Source: Gemmatimonadaceae bacterium
Lineage (GTDB): Bacteria > Gemmatimonadota > Gemmatimonadetes > Gemmatimonadales > Gemmatimonadaceae
Reading direction: 5' to 3'
NCBI GenBank assembly: GCA_036504815.1
Contig: DASXUN010000004.1
Coordinates: 124,001-188,000 of the forward strand
DNA length: 64,000 nt
Both the position numbers and the translations under genes were made by a program. Below are positions 28,786-40,738 of this stretch, in pieces (positions within the stretch are counted from its first letter, which is position 1; each line of letters begins with the position of its first letter). The notes beneath the pieces are model-generated. The model searched no databases and was not told the origin of the DNA. It saw only the letters and a list, made by a program, of their open reading frames with translations.

Positions 28786-30318
28786 ATGCCTCTCGCTCTC
28801 CTGAGTGTCTCCGATAAGTCCGGCATCCTCGACTTCGCCCGTGGGCTCGTCGATCGCGGCTTCGGCCTCGTCTCCACCGGCGGTACCGCCAAGGCGCTGC
28901 GCGACGCCGGCCTGGCCGTGCGCGACATCTCCGAGGTCACCGGCTTCCCGGAGATGCTCGACGGCCGCGTGAAGACGCTGCACCCCGTGGTGCACGGCGG
29001 GCTGCTGGCCCGCCGCGACCTCCCCGAGCACATGGCGGTGATCGCCGAACACGGCATCGCCCCCATCGACGTGGTGGTGGTGAACCTGTATCCGTTCCGC
29101 GAGACGGCGGCCAAGCCGAACGTCGCGCCCGAGGACGTGATCGAGCAGATCGACATCGGCGGCCCGTCAATGCTGCGTTCAGCGGCCAAGAACTTCGCGG
29201 CGGTGACGGTCGTGGTGGACCCGGACGATTACGGTCGGGTGCTCGCGGCGTTCGAAGCGGGCGGTGACCTGGTGTCGCTGCGCCGCGAACTCGCCGGCAA
29301 GGTGTACGCGCACACGGCGGCGTACGACAGCGCCATCGCCGCCTGGTTCGCGCAGCAGGAGGGCGTTCGCTTCCCGGCGCGCATGACCATGGCCTTCGAG
29401 CGCGCGCAGACGCTGCGCTACGGCGAGAATCCGCACCAGCAGGCGGCGTTCTACGTGGACGCGCCCGGGGCCGGACTCGCGGCGCTCGTGCAGAAGGGCG
29501 GCAAGGAACTCAGCTTCAACAATTTCCTCGACCTCGAGGGGGCGCTGCTCGCGGTGGACCCGTTTGCCGGCGAGACGGCGTGCGCCATCGTGAAGCACAC
29601 CACGCCCTGCGGGCTCGCCACCGGCGCGACTGCGCTCGAGGCGTACCAGAAGGCGCTGGCCTGCGACCCGGTGTCGGCCTTCGGCTCCATCATCGCCTTC
29701 ACCGTGCCAGTGGACGCGGCGACGGCGCAGGCCATCTCGTCACTCTTCGTCGAGTGCATCGTGGCGCCGGCCTTCGCGCCCGAAGCCGTCGAGATCCTCG
29801 GCGCCAAGAAGAACCTGCGCGTCCTCGAGGGGCGGGCCGCCGAACGGCCGCACGCCCTCGACGTGAAGCGCGTGCGCGGCGGCGTGCTGGTGCAGGAGAA
29901 GGCGCCGACGATCCTCGACAACCGCACGTGGAAGGTGGTGACGAAGCGCGCGCCGACCGACGTGGAGCAGCGCGACCTGCTCTTCGCCTGGCGCGCCGTG
30001 GCCAGCGTGAAGTCGAACGCCATCGTCCTCGCCCGCGACGGCGCGACGATCGGCATTGGCGCGGGACAGATGTCGCGCGTGGATGCCGCCTTCCTCGCGG
30101 CGCACAAGGCGAAGGGCGCCGGGCACTCCACCGCCGGCTCGGCCCTCGGCTCCGACGCCTTCTTCCCCTTCCGCGACAGCATCGATCAGGTCGCCTCCGC
30201 CGGCGTCACCGCCATCGTGCAGCCCGGCGGCTCGGTGCGCGACGCCGAAGTGATCGCGGCGGCGGATGAGCATGGGATTACGATGGTGTTTACGGGGCAG
30301 CGGTTGTTTAGGCACTAG
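28786..30318 (+). CDS. purH: Bifunctional AICAR transformylase/IMP cyclohydrolase
   Basis: A 510-residue enzyme for the last two steps of IMP synthesis. The N-terminal MGS-like cyclohydrolase domain (about 1-190) has [17 protein letters not shown] and [16 protein letters not shown]. The C-terminal transformylase domain has [28 protein letters not shown] and the terminal [15 protein letters not shown] 28786 is chosen; a GTG four codons upstream is an alternative. The sequence before it is repeat, without a clear Shine-Dalgarno site. Confidence 0.96.
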   Translation: MPLALLSVSDKSGILDFARGLVDRGFGLVSTGGTAKALRDAGLAVRDISEVTGFPEMLDGRVKTLHPVVHGGLLARRDLPEHMAVIAEHGIAPIDVVVVNLYPFRETAAKPNVAPEDVIEQIDIGGPSMLRSAAKNFAAVTVVVDPDDYGRVLAAFEAGGDLVSLRRELAGKVYAHTAAYDSAIAAWFAQQEGVRFPARMTMAFERAQTLRYGENPHQQAAFYVDAPGAGLAALVQKGGKELSFNNFLDLEGALLAVDPFAGETACAIVKHTTPCGLATGATALEAYQKALACDPVSAFGSIIAFTVPVDAATAQAISSLFVECIVAPAFAPEAVEILGAKKNLRVLEGRAAERPHALDVKRVRGGVLVQEKAPTILDNRTWKVVTKRAPTDVEQRDLLFAWRAVASVKSNAIVLARDGATIGIGAGQMSRVDAAFLAAHKAKGAGHSTAGSALGSDAFFPFRDSIDQVASAGVTAIVQPGGSVRDAEVIAAADEHGITMVFTGQRLFRH

Positions 30319-30593
30319 ACTGGTATCGCAGGGTAGCAGGGGGGTGCAAGGGCAAGGGCACAGTGTGGTGCAAGGGCACGGGCACAGTGTGGTGCAAGGG
30401 CACGGGCACGGTGTGGTGCAGAGGCACGGGCACCCGATCGTGTCCTGAACCCCACCGTGCCTTTGCACTACACCGTGCCCGTGCCCTTGCACCCCACCGT
30501 GCCCGTTCCCCTGCACCGAGAAACGCTCCCTGCACCCTGCACTGCCCCGTATATTGATGGGTTACCCGAAATCTTCCCTCCGCTCCGACCCCG
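30319..30593. repeat. Inverted G-rich/C-rich array between purH and DUF2723 gene
   Basis: After the purH stop come three to four copies of a roughly 24-base unit (GTGCAAGGGCACGGGCACAG plus TGTG), about 30336-30440. A short centre is followed by the same units in reverse complement (30447-30530). The arms are around 80 bases each, so the transcript can form a very large imperfect hairpin. The C-rich arm then leads, through about 60 plain bases, to the ATG at 30594. Confidence 0.85.
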
Positions 30594-32861
30594 ATGGCGA
30601 CGCCTGCCGCTGCTGAACTCGACAACCGCCCGTCCTACCTGGCCGCTGGCATCGCCGGGGTGCTGGTCTTCCTGCTCTATCTCATCACCCTCTCCCCCGA
30701 GACGGCGATGTGGGACACCAGCGAGTACATCGCGGCCGCGTACACCCTCGGCATTCCGCATCCGCCGGGAAATCCGTTCTTCGTCCTCATCGGGCGCGTC
30801 TTCTCGATCCTCCCCGTCGCGCCCACCGTCGCGATGCGCATCAACCTGCTGGCGGCCATCTCGAGCTCCACGGCCGCGGCGATGTGGTTCCTGATCACCG
30901 AACGCGTGCTGGTGGGCTGGTTCGAGGCGCGCTGGCAGCGCATCGTGGGCGGTGCCATCGCGGTGCTCATCGGCGCCACCGCCTTCACGGTCTGGTCGCA
31001 GTCGGTGGTGAACGAGAAGGTCTACACCATCTCGCTGGCCGGCATGGCCATCACCGCCTGGCTCACCGTGCGGTGGTGCGACGATCCCGACGGCCCGGGT
31101 GCCGATCGACTCCTCGTCCTCATCGCGTACATCTGCGGCCTCGGCTACGCCAACCATATGGCCGGGATGCTCGCCGCCCCGGCGGTGGGGCTGTCGGTCC
31201 TCATCCGCCGGCCGCGCACCATCCTCCGCTGGCGCCTCCTGCTTGCCTGCGCCGGCGCGCTCGTGCTGGGCGGCACGCCGTTCCTTACGCAGCCCATTCG
31301 CGCCGCGCACTTCCCGGCCGTGAACGAGGGCGAGCCGACGGCGTGCCGCGATGGACTGAAGATGTCGTGCACCTTCTCGAAGGGGACGTACGACGCCTTC
31401 ATGTACAACTTCAACCGCGGCCAGTACGGCAAGCCGTCCCTCTCCGAGCGCCAGGCGCCCTTCGGCGCGCAGATCGGCATGTGGTGGACGTACTTCCGCT
31501 GGCAGTGGCTGCGCGACTTCGACGGCGTGCGCCCGGGCCTGCAGGGTTCGCTGGCCGCGGTCTTCCTCGTCCTCGGCATCCTCGGCGGATGGGTGCACTA
31601 CCGCCGCGACCCGCGAAGTTTCGCGTTCTTCGGACCGTTGATGTTCACGGTCACGCTGCTCCTCATCTACTACATGAACTTCAAGTACGGCTATTCGCAG
31701 GCAGTCGAACTTGGCGATTCGGTGCAGCGTGAGGTGCGCGACCGCGACTACTTCTACCTGTGGAGCTTCTCGGCCTGGTCGGTCTGGGCCGCGCTCGGAC
31801 TGACCTTCGTCTGGGAATCGTTCGCCGCGCTCGTGGGCACCGACAAGGTGCAACTGGGAAGCGAGACTATTGAACTCCCGACCAGGCGCGGCTGGGCGCT
31901 CACGTCGCCGGTGCTGCTGCTCGCCATCGTGCCGCTCTTCGGCAACTGGGAGGCCTCGTCGCGCCGTGGCGAGACCGACACCGGCGATTTCGCCATCGAC
32001 CTGCTGAACAGCGTCGAGCCGTACGGCATCCTGGTCACCGTCGGCGACAACGACACCTTCCCGCTCTGGTACGCGCAGGAAGTGCTGGGCGTGCGCAAGG
32101 ACGTGGTGGTCGCCAACACCTCGTTGCTCAACACCGACTGGTACACGCGGCAGATGCTGCGACGCCCGGTCTATGACTACGACACGCTCAAGGGACCGAT
32201 CGCGTATCGCGGCAAGACGTGGAACAAGCCGTCGGGTCCGCCGATGGAGATGACCCTCGACCAGGCCGACTCGGTGCCGCTCGGGCAGGAACTCACGACG
32301 CCGCAGGTGTTCGTGGCCGGCAAGATCAAGGCGGTCATCCAGCCGCGCTTCCTCGCCCGCGCCGACATCTTCGTCCTCAAGATGATCCAGGACGGCAAGC
32401 GCGCGGTCTTCTTCAGCCGGACATCCGGCGGCTATCCGTTCGAGCTCGGCCTCGGCGATTACGTGCTGACGCAGGGGCTCTCGCGCAAGCTGCTCACCGA
32501 TTCCATTGCGGGCGGCCCCGGGCTGGTGAAGCTCCAGGGCGAGGGCTGGGTGGACGTCGAACGGATGAAGGCGCTGGCCAAGGAGTTCCGCGCGCCCGAC
32601 GCGATTACGCGCAAGAACAAGTGGGTGGACCGGGCGTCGGTGGGCATTCCCTACCTCTACGTCTCCACCAACTACGTGCTGTCCGAGGCGTTGAGCCAGA
32701 CGGGCGACCGCGCGGGCTCGGAGAAGGCGCTCGGCGATGCGATGAAGGTGGCGCGGGCCACCGGGCTCGGTGACCTCTTCGAAGGAGCCGGCCCCCCGCC
32801 GCCGCCGCCGGTACAGTCGGGCGACTCGGCGCGGAAGACGGCCATTCCGATCAAGCCGTAG
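30594..32861 (+). CDS. DUF2723 family polytopic membrane protein (GT-C-like)
   Basis: A 755-residue protein with about eleven hydrophobic segments in the first two thirds and a soluble C-terminal part. The N-terminal loop MWDTSEYIAAAYTLGIPHPP is the hallmark of DUF2723, a family related to GT-C glycosyltransferases (human TMEM260 is an O-mannosyltransferase of this group). The conserved acidic pair DTSE would be the catalytic region. Substrate in bacteria is unknown; protein or lipid glycosylation is an inference. Its 3' end overlaps the convergent HPt gene by 11 bases. Confidence 0.82.
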   Translation: MATPAAAELDNRPSYLAAGIAGVLVFLLYLITLSPETAMWDTSEYIAAAYTLGIPHPPGNPFFVLIGRVFSILPVAPTVAMRINLLAAISSSTAAAMWFLITERVLVGWFEARWQRIVGGAIAVLIGATAFTVWSQSVVNEKVYTISLAGMAITAWLTVRWCDDPDGPGADRLLVLIAYICGLGYANHMAGMLAAPAVGLSVLIRRPRTILRWRLLLACAGALVLGGTPFLTQPIRAAHFPAVNEGEPTACRDGLKMSCTFSKGTYDAFMYNFNRGQYGKPSLSERQAPFGAQIGMWWTYFRWQWLRDFDGVRPGLQGSLAAVFLVLGILGGWVHYRRDPRSFAFFGPLMFTVTLLLIYYMNFKYGYSQAVELGDSVQREVRDRDYFYLWSFSAWSVWAALGLTFVWESFAALVGTDKVQLGSETIELPTRRGWALTSPVLLLAIVPLFGNWEASSRRGETDTGDFAIDLLNSVEPYGILVTVGDNDTFPLWYAQEVLGVRKDVVVANTSLLNTDWYTRQMLRRPVYDYDTLKGPIAYRGKTWNKPSGPPMEMTLDQADSVPLGQELTTPQVFVAGKIKAVIQPRFLARADIFVLKMIQDGKRAVFFSRTSGGYPFELGLGDYVLTQGLSRKLLTDSIAGGPGLVKLQGEGWVDVERMKALAKEFRAPDAITRKNKWVDRASVGIPYLYVSTNYVLSEALSQTGDRAGSEKALGDAMKVARATGLGDLFEGAGPPPPPPVQSGDSARKTAIPIKP

Positions 32862-33198
32862 CGTCGCGCAGCGTTACCGTGGCCGCCGTGTACGTCTCGT
32901 GCACGGCGGCCACGAGCGTCTTGGCGGACGCAATGTCCCCCTGCTTGGCAGCCTGCTCCACCGCCAGGCAGGCATCGGCGAGGGCCGCGAGCCCGAGCTG
33001 ACGGGAACTTCCCTTGAGCGTGTGCGCCGCCTCGGCGGCCGTCTGCGCGTCGCCGGTGTCGAGCGCGCCCTGCAGCGCCGACACGCGGCCGGCCGAATGC
33101 TCGACGAAGACGCTGGCCATCTGCCGCACCAGGGCGTCGCCGCCGAGGGCGCGCAGGCCATCGAGGGCCGCGCGAACGGAGTCTGGGATCTCGGACAC
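32851..33198 (-). CDS. Stand-alone HPt phosphotransfer protein
   Basis: A 115-residue all-helical protein of the Hpt type. The phosphorylatable histidine is His59 in AEAAHTLKGSSRQLG. It would relay phosphate between a hybrid kinase and a response regulator, but no kinase or regulator gene is in the window. It is divergent from the glycogen operon (109 bases between starts) and converges on the DUF2723 gene. GGAG-rich bases precede the ATG on the minus strand. Confidence 0.85.
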   Translation of the reverse strand: MSEIPDSVRAALDGLRALGGDALVRQMASVFVEHSAGRVSALQGALDTGDAQTAAEAAHTLKGSSRQLGLAALADACLAVEQAAKQGDIASAKTLVAAVHETYTAATVTLRDATA

Positions 33199-33307
33199 GG
33201 AATTCTCCGGAAGTGGGGGGCAGGCGGAGGTGCCCTAATCTATGCTGGCGCAAGTCCTCCGGCGCGATGCCGCGTGCGCTAACTTTCATTGTCCCCAGAA
33301 CGCGACA

Positions 33308-35788
33308 ATGCGAGCTACCAAGGAAATGAATTTCCCCCCCACCACGGGGCCGGCCGCCGATGAGGCGATCTCGACCTTCCGGGCGCGGGTGATCGACAAG
33401 CTGACGTACTTCGTGGGCAAGGACCCGGGCCATGCGCTCGAGCATGACTGGTTCGTGGCCACCGCCCTCGCCGTGCGCGACTACGTGACGCGTCATTGGA
33501 TGGATGCGACGCGCCGGACGTACCGCGATGGCAACAAGCGCGTCTACTACTTCTCGCTCGAGTTCCTCATCGGCCGCCAGCTCTCCGAGGCGCTCGGCAA
33601 TCTCGGCCTTACCGAGACTGCCCGGCAGGCGCTCGCCGACCTGGGCGTGGACCTCGACCGCCTGCGCAAGCGCGAGGCCGATCCCGGACTCGGGAACGGC
33701 GGCCTGGGCCGCCTCGCCGCCTGCTACATGGAGTCGATGGCGACGCTACGGATCCCGGCCTACGGGTATGGCATCCGCTACGATCACGGCATCTTCCGCC
33801 AGGCCCTCACCGACGGCTGGCAGGTGGAACTCCCCGAGGAGTGGCTCTCCTCCGGCAATCCGTGGGAGTTCGAGCGCCCCGAGGTGACGTACACCATCGG
33901 GTTCGGCGGCACGGTCGAGACCATCGATCAGCCCGACGGCACCACGCGCTCCATCTGGCAGCCGGCGGACAGCGTGAAGGCCGTGGCCTACGACACGCCG
34001 ATCACCGGCTGGCGCGGCGCGCACGTCAACACGCTGCGGCTCTGGTCGGCCCGCGCCGCCGATCCGATCTCCCTCGAGGACTTCAATCGCGGCGACCACG
34101 TGGGCGCGCTCGCCGAGCGCGTGCGCCTGGAGGCGGTGTCGCGGGTGCTCTACCCCGCCGATCACACCGCCGCCGGGCAGGAACTGCGGTTGCGGCAGGA
34201 GATCTTCTTCGCGTCGGCGTCGCTGCAGGACATCGTGCGGCGGCACCAGCAGCAGCACGGCGACTTGCTCTCGCTCCCCGATCACGTCGCCATCCAGCTG
34301 AACGACACGCACCCGGTGATCGCGATTCCCGAGCTGATGCGGCTCCTCGTCGACGAGCACGGGCTCACGTGGGACCTCGCCTGGGACATCACGCGGACGG
34401 TCTTCAACTACACCAACCACACGCTGCTCCCCGAGGCGCTGGAAAAGTGGTCGGTGCCGCTGATGGAAGGACTCCTGCCGCGGCACCTGCAGATCATCTT
34501 CCTCATCAACGGGCTGCACCTCGACGAGTTGCGCACGCGCGGCTGCACCGACGCCAACGTGCTCGCGTCGGTCAGCCTGATCGAGGAGAATGGCGGCCGC
34601 AACGTGCGGATGGGCAACCTCGCCTTCCTCGGCTCGCAGCACGTGAACGGCGTCTCCGCGCTGCACACGGAGCTGATGCGGAAGACGGTCTTCAAGGACT
34701 TCGAGACGCTCTATCCGGGGCGGATCGTCAACAAGACGAACGGCATCACCTTCCGGCGCTGGCTGTACCAGGCCAACCCGGCGCTCACCGACCTCATCAT
34801 TCGCGCGGTGGGCCCCACGATCCTCGACGACGAGAGCCGCCTGCACGAACTGTCGGCGTACGCCGAGGACAGCGCATTCCGCGAGCGATTCGCTGCCATC
34901 CGGCGCGCCAACAAGGTGGCGCTGGGACGGCTCGTCGCCGACCGGCTGAAGATTCCGCTCAACCCGGACGCCATCTTCGACGTCCACATCAAGCGGATCC
35001 ACGAGTACAAGCGGCAGCTGCTCAACCTGCTCGAGACGATCGCGCTCTTCAACGAGATGCGCGCGCACCCGACGGCGCAGTGGGTGCCGCGCGTGAAGAT
35101 CTTCGCCGGCAAGGCGGCGCCCGGCTATCAGCAGGCCAAGCTGATCATCAAGCTCGCCACCGACGTGGCGCGCATCGTGAATCGCGACCCGGTGGTGCGC
35201 GATCGCCTGAAGGTCGTCTTCCTCCCCAACTACAACGTCAGCCTCGCCGAATCGATCATCCCGGCGGCCGACGTTTCGGAGCAGATCTCGACGGCAGGAA
35301 TGGAGGCGTCGGGCACCGGCAACATGAAACTCGCTCTCAACGGGGCGCTGACCATCGGCACGCTCGACGGCGCGAACATCGAGATCCGCGAGCACGTGGG
35401 CGAGGAGAACATCTTCATCTTCGGCCTGCTCGCGGAGGAGGTGGCAGCGCGGCGGCGCGCCGGCCTCGACGCCACCGAGATCATCGCCGCCTCGCCGGCG
35501 CTGACGCAGGTGCTCGGCGACCTCGAGGCCGGCCTCTTCTCTCCCGACGACCCGGCGCGCTACCGCGGCCTCGTCGACTCGCTGCGTCACCACGACTTCT
35601 TCATGGTCTGCGCCGACTTCGACGCGTACCGCGCGACGCAGGGCGCCATCGCGGCGCTCTATCGCGACCCGGCGGCGTGGTGGCGGAAGGCGGTGCTGAA
35701 CACGGCGCACATGGGCTGGTTCTCGGCGGACCGAGCCATCCTCGAGTACGCCCACCAGATCTGGGATGCCGGCCCGGAAAAGACCTGA
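33308..35788 (+). CDS. glgP: Glycogen/maltodextrin phosphorylase
   Basis: An 826-residue GT35 phosphorylase releasing glucose-1-phosphate from alpha-1,4-glucans. Motifs: [40 protein letters not shown], and the PLP-lysine segment [20 protein letters not shown] (Lys about 674). Length is that of the bacterial/eukaryotic-type enzyme. The start at 33308 is a choice; an in-frame ATG at 33242 would add 22 unlike residues and one at 33326 would drop six. First gene of the glycogen operon, overlapping glgB by 23 bases. Confidence 0.95.
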   Translation: MRATKEMNFPPTTGPAADEAISTFRARVIDKLTYFVGKDPGHALEHDWFVATALAVRDYVTRHWMDATRRTYRDGNKRVYYFSLEFLIGRQLSEALGNLGLTETARQALADLGVDLDRLRKREADPGLGNGGLGRLAACYMESMATLRIPAYGYGIRYDHGIFRQALTDGWQVELPEEWLSSGNPWEFERPEVTYTIGFGGTVETIDQPDGTTRSIWQPADSVKAVAYDTPITGWRGAHVNTLRLWSARAADPISLEDFNRGDHVGALAERVRLEAVSRVLYPADHTAAGQELRLRQEIFFASASLQDIVRRHQQQHGDLLSLPDHVAIQLNDTHPVIAIPELMRLLVDEHGLTWDLAWDITRTVFNYTNHTLLPEALEKWSVPLMEGLLPRHLQIIFLINGLHLDELRTRGCTDANVLASVSLIEENGGRNVRMGNLAFLGSQHVNGVSALHTELMRKTVFKDFETLYPGRIVNKTNGITFRRWLYQANPALTDLIIRAVGPTILDDESRLHELSAYAEDSAFRERFAAIRRANKVALGRLVADRLKIPLNPDAIFDVHIKRIHEYKRQLLNLLETIALFNEMRAHPTAQWVPRVKIFAGKAAPGYQQAKLIIKLATDVARIVNRDPVVRDRLKVVFLPNYNVSLAESIIPAADVSEQISTAGMEASGTGNMKLALNGALTIGTLDGANIEIREHVGEENIFIFGLLAEEVAARRRAGLDATEIIAASPALTQVLGDLEAGLFSPDDPARYRGLVDSLRHHDFFMVCADFDAYRATQGAIAALYRDPAAWWRKAVLNTAHMGWFSADRAILEYAHQIWDAGPEKT

Positions 35789-37979
35789 GCGTCCCGCCGA
35801 TTCGGCGCTGACCCGCGACGTCGTCGAGGCGCTCGTCGCGGGGCGTCACGCCGATCCCTTTGCCGTGCTGGGCATCCACGACGACGCCAACGGTGTGCAG
35901 GTGCGCACGTTCATTCCCGGCGCCGAGCGCGTGGAGGTGGTGGCGCGCAACGGGCGCACGATCGGGACGCTCGTGCGGCGGCACCCCGCCGGGCTCTTCT
36001 CGGGGCCGATCGCGCGGCGCATGCGCTACGTGCTGCGCGCGCATCGCGGCGGCGACGAGTGGATCGTCGACGATGCGTTCGCGTATGGGCCGGTGCTCGG
36101 ACCGATGGACGACTGGCTGATGGGCGAGGGGACGCACGCCAACCTGTACGACCGGCTTGGCGCGCACCCGATGGTGCACGAGGGGACGCGCGGCGTGCAC
36201 TTTGCCGTCTGGGCCCCCAACGCCCGTCGCGTGGCGGTGGTGGGCGACTTCAACCAGTGGGACGGCCGGCGCCACGTGATGCGCCTGCGGTTCGGCACCG
36301 GCGTCTGGGAGATCTTCATCCCCGTCATCGGCGAAGGGACGCTCTACAAGTACGAAGTGATCGGCGCGGCGGGCGACCTGCTCCCGCTCAAGTCCGATCC
36401 GGTGGGGTTTGGCGCCGAGTTGCGTCCGTCCACCGCCTCGGTGGTGCGCGACACGACGTCGTTCGCGTGGAATGACCAGGCGTGGATGGCGGCGCGCAAC
36501 ACGGGCGAAGCGCGGCGCCGGCCGATGTCGGTGTACGAAGTGCACCTCGGCTCGTGGCGGCGCGGCTATCACGGCGAGTGGCTCAGCTACGACGATCTCG
36601 CCAGGACGCTCGTGCCCTACGCGGCGGAGATGGGCTTCACGCACCTCGAGCTGCTCCCCGTCTCGGAGCATCCGCTCGACGCGTCGTGGGGCTACCAGCC
36701 CATCGGGCTCTTCGCCCCGACCTCACGCTTTGGCGATCCGGCGGGCTTCGCGCGCTTCGTGGACGCCTGCCACGCCGCCAACATCGGTGTCATCGTCGAC
36801 TGGGTGCCCGCGCACTTCCCGGTCGATCCGCACGGTCTGGCGCGCTTCGACGGCACGGCGCTGTACGAGCACGAGGATCCGCGCCTCGGGTTCCACCCCG
36901 ACTGGAACACCGCGATCTTCAACTTCGGCCGGCGCGAGGTGGTGAACTACCTCATCGCCAACGCCCTCTTCTGGCTCGACCGCTTCCACGTGGACGGCCT
37001 GCGCGTCGACGCCGTGGCGTCGATGCTCTACCTCGACTACTCGCGCAAGGACGGCGAGTGGATCCCCAACAAGCACGGGGGACGCGAGAACCTCGAGGCG
37101 GTGGACTTCCTGCGCCGGCTCAACGAGACGGTTTATGCGCGGCATCCAGGCGCGATGACGATCGCCGAGGAAAGCACGGCGTGGCCCGGCGTGTCGCGTC
37201 CCGTCTTTGCGGGCGGGCTGGGCTTCGGTTTCAAGTGGAACATGGGGTGGATGCACGACACCCTGAAGTACATGGGTGAGGATCCGGTGCACCGCCGCTG
37301 GCACCACAACCTGATGACCTTCGGCCTGCTCTACGCCTTCACCGAGAACTTCGTCCTTCCCCTCTCGCACGACGAGGTGGTGCACGGCAAGCGCTCGCTC
37401 CTCGACCGGATGCCGGGCGATCCGTGGCAGCGCTTCGCCACGCTGCGCGCCTACTACGCCTTCATGTGGGCGTATCCGGGCAAGAAGCTGCTCTTCATGG
37501 GGCAGGAGTTCGCGCAGGGGCGCGAGTGGAACCACGACGTGTCGCTCGAGTGGGACCTGTTGCAGCACGCCCCGCATCAGGCGGTGCAAGCGCTCGTGCG
37601 CGACTGCAACCGGCTCTATCGCGCCGAGCGAGCGCTGCACGAGCGCGACAACGAGGACGGCGGTTTCCGGTGGATCGCGGTGGATGACGCGGCGCACTCG
37701 GTCTTCGCCTGGGCGCGCTTTGGCGGCGACGGGGCGCGCCCCGTGGTGGCGGCGGCCAACTTCACGCCCGTGCCGCGCACCCACTATCGCCTGGGCCTCC
37801 CGCACGGCGGCCACTGGCGCGAAGTTCTCAACAGCGATGCGTCGGTGTTCGGCGGCTCGAACGTCGGCAACGCGGGCGGCGTGGACGCCGAGCCCGTGCC
37901 GGCGCACGGCTTCTCGCACTCCGCCGTCGTCACGCTGCCGCCCCTGGGTACCATCTGGCTGGCCCACGACGGCGCCTAG
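35766..37979 (+). CDS. glgB: 1,4-alpha-glucan branching enzyme
   Basis: A 737-residue GH13/CBM48 enzyme that makes alpha-1,6 branches. An N-terminal branching-enzyme module (about 1-110) and CBM48 ([20 protein letters not shown]) precede the barrel. The nucleophile is Asp415 in [18 protein letters not shown], the acid/base Glu is at about 468-469 in [10 protein letters not shown], and [14 protein letters not shown] carries the third acidic residue. The ATG lies inside the end of glgP. Normal full length. Confidence 0.96.
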   Translation: MPARKRPERPADSALTRDVVEALVAGRHADPFAVLGIHDDANGVQVRTFIPGAERVEVVARNGRTIGTLVRRHPAGLFSGPIARRMRYVLRAHRGGDEWIVDDAFAYGPVLGPMDDWLMGEGTHANLYDRLGAHPMVHEGTRGVHFAVWAPNARRVAVVGDFNQWDGRRHVMRLRFGTGVWEIFIPVIGEGTLYKYEVIGAAGDLLPLKSDPVGFGAELRPSTASVVRDTTSFAWNDQAWMAARNTGEARRRPMSVYEVHLGSWRRGYHGEWLSYDDLARTLVPYAAEMGFTHLELLPVSEHPLDASWGYQPIGLFAPTSRFGDPAGFARFVDACHAANIGVIVDWVPAHFPVDPHGLARFDGTALYEHEDPRLGFHPDWNTAIFNFGRREVVNYLIANALFWLDRFHVDGLRVDAVASMLYLDYSRKDGEWIPNKHGGRENLEAVDFLRRLNETVYARHPGAMTIAEESTAWPGVSRPVFAGGLGFGFKWNMGWMHDTLKYMGEDPVHRRWHHNLMTFGLLYAFTENFVLPLSHDEVVHGKRSLLDRMPGDPWQRFATLRAYYAFMWAYPGKKLLFMGQEFAQGREWNHDVSLEWDLLQHAPHQAVQALVRDCNRLYRAERALHERDNEDGGFRWIAVDDAAHSVFAWARFGGDGARPVVAAANFTPVPRTHYRLGLPHGGHWREVLNSDASVFGGSNVGNAGGVDAEPVPAHGFSHSAVVTLPPLGTIWLAHDGA

Positions 37980-38015
37980 TTCGTCGCCGCACACTCGCAC
38001 TCCGGGACCCCACCC

Positions 38016-39281
38016 ATGGCCGACGTCTCCTACTCCACCCCGATCTCGCGCTCCACGATGGCGTACGTGCTGGCCGGCGGTCGCGGCGCCCGGCTGATGG
38101 AACTGACCGACCGGCGCGCCAAGCCCGCGGTCTACTTCGGGGGGAAGTCGCGCATCATCGACTTCACGCTGTCGAACGCGCTCAACAGCGGCATTCGCCG
38201 CATCGCCGTGGCCACGCAGTACAAGGCGCACAGCCTCATCCGCCACATGCAGCGCGGCTGGAACTTCCTGCGCCCCGAGCGCAACGAGAGCTTCGACATC
38301 CTCCCGGCGAGCCAGCGCGTCTCGGAGACGCAGTGGTACAGCGGCACTGCCGACGCCGTCTTCCAGAACATCGACATCATCGACGGGTATGCCCCCGAGT
38401 ACATCATGATCCTCGCGGGCGATCACGTGTACAAGATGGACTACGAGCGGATGCTCGTGCAGCACGTGAATTCGGGCGCCGACGTGACGGTCGCGTGCGT
38501 CGAGACGCCCATCCAGTTCGCCAGCGGGCTCGGGGTGATGCACGTGGACGGCAATGACCGCATCGTCGATTTCTTCGAGAAGCCGGCCAATCCGCCCGAG
38601 ATGCCCGGCAAGCCGGGCTGGGCGCTCGCGAGCATGGGCATCTACGTCTTCAAGCGCACCTTCCTCAACGAGCAGCTGCGGCGCGATGCCGCCGACCCCA
38701 CGTCGTCGCGCGACTTCGGGCGCGACATCATCCCCTACCTGGTGAAGCACGGCAAGGCGGTGGCCCACAGCTTCACGGCGTCATGCGTGCGCGGCAAGGC
38801 CGAGACCGACGTCTACTGGCGCGACGTGGGAACCATCGACGCCTATTTCGACGCCAACATCGACCTCACCGATGTCGTGCCGCACCTCGACCTCTTCGAC
38901 CGCGAGTGGCCCATCTGGTCGTACGCCGAGATCTCGCCGCCCGCCAAGTTCGTCTTCGACGAGCACGACCGGCGCGGCGAGGCCATTTCGTCGCTCGTCT
39001 CCGGCGGCTGCATCGTGTCGGGCGCCTCGGTGCGCAACTCGCTGCTCTCCACCAGCTCGCGCGTGCACTCGTACGCGCGGGTGGAGAGTGCCGTGGTGCT
39101 GCCCGAGGTCCGCATCGGGCGCCACGCGCGGCTGCGCAATGTGGTCATCGACCACGGCGTGCACATTCCCGACGGCCTGGTCGTGGGCGAGGACCCGGTG
39201 GCCGACGCCGCGAACTTCCGCCGCACCGAGCGCGGCAGATGCCTCATCACCCAGCCGATGATCGACCGGCTCGCCACGTGA
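38016..39281 (+). CDS. glgC: Glucose-1-phosphate adenylyltransferase
   Basis: A 421-residue ADP-glucose pyrophosphorylase, the committed step of glycogen synthesis. [20 protein letters not shown] is the nucleotide-binding loop; [19 protein letters not shown] and [14 protein letters not shown] bind the sugar phosphate and activator. The C-terminal part forms the left-handed beta-helix ([19 protein letters not shown]). Length is typical for the homotetrameric bacterial form. The GTGA overlap couples it to glgA. Confidence 0.96.
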   Translation: MADVSYSTPISRSTMAYVLAGGRGARLMELTDRRAKPAVYFGGKSRIIDFTLSNALNSGIRRIAVATQYKAHSLIRHMQRGWNFLRPERNESFDILPASQRVSETQWYSGTADAVFQNIDIIDGYAPEYIMILAGDHVYKMDYERMLVQHVNSGADVTVACVETPIQFASGLGVMHVDGNDRIVDFFEKPANPPEMPGKPGWALASMGIYVFKRTFLNEQLRRDAADPTSSRDFGRDIIPYLVKHGKAVAHSFTASCVRGKAETDVYWRDVGTIDAYFDANIDLTDVVPHLDLFDREWPIWSYAEISPPAKFVFDEHDRRGEAISSLVSGGCIVSGASVRNSLLSTSSRVHSYARVESAVVLPEVRIGRHARLRNVVIDHGVHIPDGLVVGEDPVADAANFRRTERGRCLITQPMIDRLAT

Positions 39282-40735
39282 GCACGCTGCGCGTCCTCTC
39301 CGTCGCGTCGGAAGCCTTCCCGCTGGTCAAGACGGGCGGGCTGGGCGACGTCGTGGGCGCCCTGCCGCTTGCGCTCGCGCGCGAGGGGATTGCCACCACC
39401 ACGCTCCTGCCGGGCTACCAATCGGTGATCGACGCGCTGCAGGACGCGACGATCGTGCGGTCGTACGACTTCCTGCACGGCGCGCCGGCGCACGTGCTGT
39501 CGGGGCGTGCCGCGGGACTCGACTTGTTCGTCCTCGACGCGCCGCACCTCTTTGCGCGCCTCGGCAATCCGTACATCGCGCCTGACGGCACCGACTGGCC
39601 CGACAACGCCCAGCGCTTCGCCGCGCTCGGCGCCGTGGCGACCGACCTGGCGCGCGGCGCGGTGGCGGGCTTCACCCCGGACATCGTGCACGCGCACGAC
39701 TGGCAGGCAGCGCTGGCCATCGCGTTGCTGCATTACAGCGACGAGCGGCGCCCGGGTACGGTGATGAGCGTCCACAACCTCGCCTTCCAGGGAAAGTTCC
39801 CCAAGGAATTGCTCGCCGAGATCGGCTTGCCCCCGCACGCGTTTCACGCGGACGGTGTGGAGTACTACGGAGACATTGGCTACCTCAAGGCCGGGCTCGC
39901 CTTCGCCGATCGCATCACGACGGTTTCTCCCACCTACGCCGCCGAGATTCGCTCCGCCGAGCACGGGATGGGGCTCGACGGATTGCTGCGCCATCGCGTG
40001 AAGGTGCTGACCGGAATCCTGAACGGGATCGACACCGAGGTGTGGAATCCCGCCACCGATTCGCATCTCGCGGTGCCGTACGACTCGCGCCGACTCGGGC
40101 GCCGCACCGCCAATCGCACGGCACTGCAGGCGCGGGTGGGGCTCGCGCCCGACCCCGACGCGCTGCTCATCGGCGTGGTCAGCCGCCTCACGTGGCAAAA
40201 GGGACTGGACCTGCTCCCGGCGTTGCTCCCCGCGCTGCTCGCGCAGGGCGGCCAGTTGGCGCTGCTCGGTTCGGGCGACTTTGCCCTCGAGGACGCGCTC
40301 ACGCGCGCGGCCGCCGAGCATCCCGAGCGCATCGCGGTGACCATCGGCTACGACGAGTCGCTGGCGCACCAGATCCAGGGGGGCGTGGATGCGCTGCTCG
40401 TTCCGTCGCGCTTCGAACCGTGCGGCCTCACCCAGCTCTGCGCGCTGCGCTACGGTGCGATCCCGATAGTCGCGCGCTCCGGCGGGCTTGCCGACACGGT
40501 GATCGACGCCAACGCGATGGCGCTCGCCGCGGAAACCGGCACGGGCGTGGTGTGCACGCCGGGGTCCATCGACGCGCTCGGCTTTGCGCTCGAGCGTGTG
40601 GTCGCGCTCAAGCGCGACACGCGCACCTGGCAGCAGATACAGCGCCGCGGGATGAAGACCGACGTCTCGTGGACGCTACCGGCCCAGCAGTACGCGGCGC
40701 TCTTCCGCGGGCTCGTTGCGGAACGCGCGGGCTGA
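39278..40735 (+). CDS. glgA: Glycogen synthase (ADP-glucose)
   Basis: A 485-residue GT5 glycogen synthase extending alpha-1,4-glucan from ADP-glucose. The [16 protein letters not shown] loop is at residues about 16-31, [17 protein letters not shown] in the first Rossmann domain, and the second domain has [13 protein letters not shown] and the ADP-site [17 protein letters not shown]. The GTG at 39278 overlaps the glgC stop and gives the conserved N-terminus ([14 protein letters not shown]). Three bases separate its stop from the next start. Confidence 0.96.
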   Translation: MSTLRVLSVASEAFPLVKTGGLGDVVGALPLALAREGIATTTLLPGYQSVIDALQDATIVRSYDFLHGAPAHVLSGRAAGLDLFVLDAPHLFARLGNPYIAPDGTDWPDNAQRFAALGAVATDLARGAVAGFTPDIVHAHDWQAALAIALLHYSDERRPGTVMSVHNLAFQGKFPKELLAEIGLPPHAFHADGVEYYGDIGYLKAGLAFADRITTVSPTYAAEIRSAEHGMGLDGLLRHRVKVLTGILNGIDTEVWNPATDSHLAVPYDSRRLGRRTANRTALQARVGLAPDPDALLIGVVSRLTWQKGLDLLPALLPALLAQGGQLALLGSGDFALEDALTRAAAEHPERIAVTIGYDESLAHQIQGGVDALLVPSRFEPCGLTQLCALRYGAIPIVARSGGLADTVIDANAMALAAETGTGVVCTPGSIDALGFALERVVALKRDTRTWQQIQRRGMKTDVSWTLPAQQYAALFRGLVAERAG

Positions 40736-40738
40736 CCG

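Noticed and set aside
30319..30593. CRISPR array
   Set aside because: Units are tandem without unique spacers and are followed by their own inversion; no cas genes are present.
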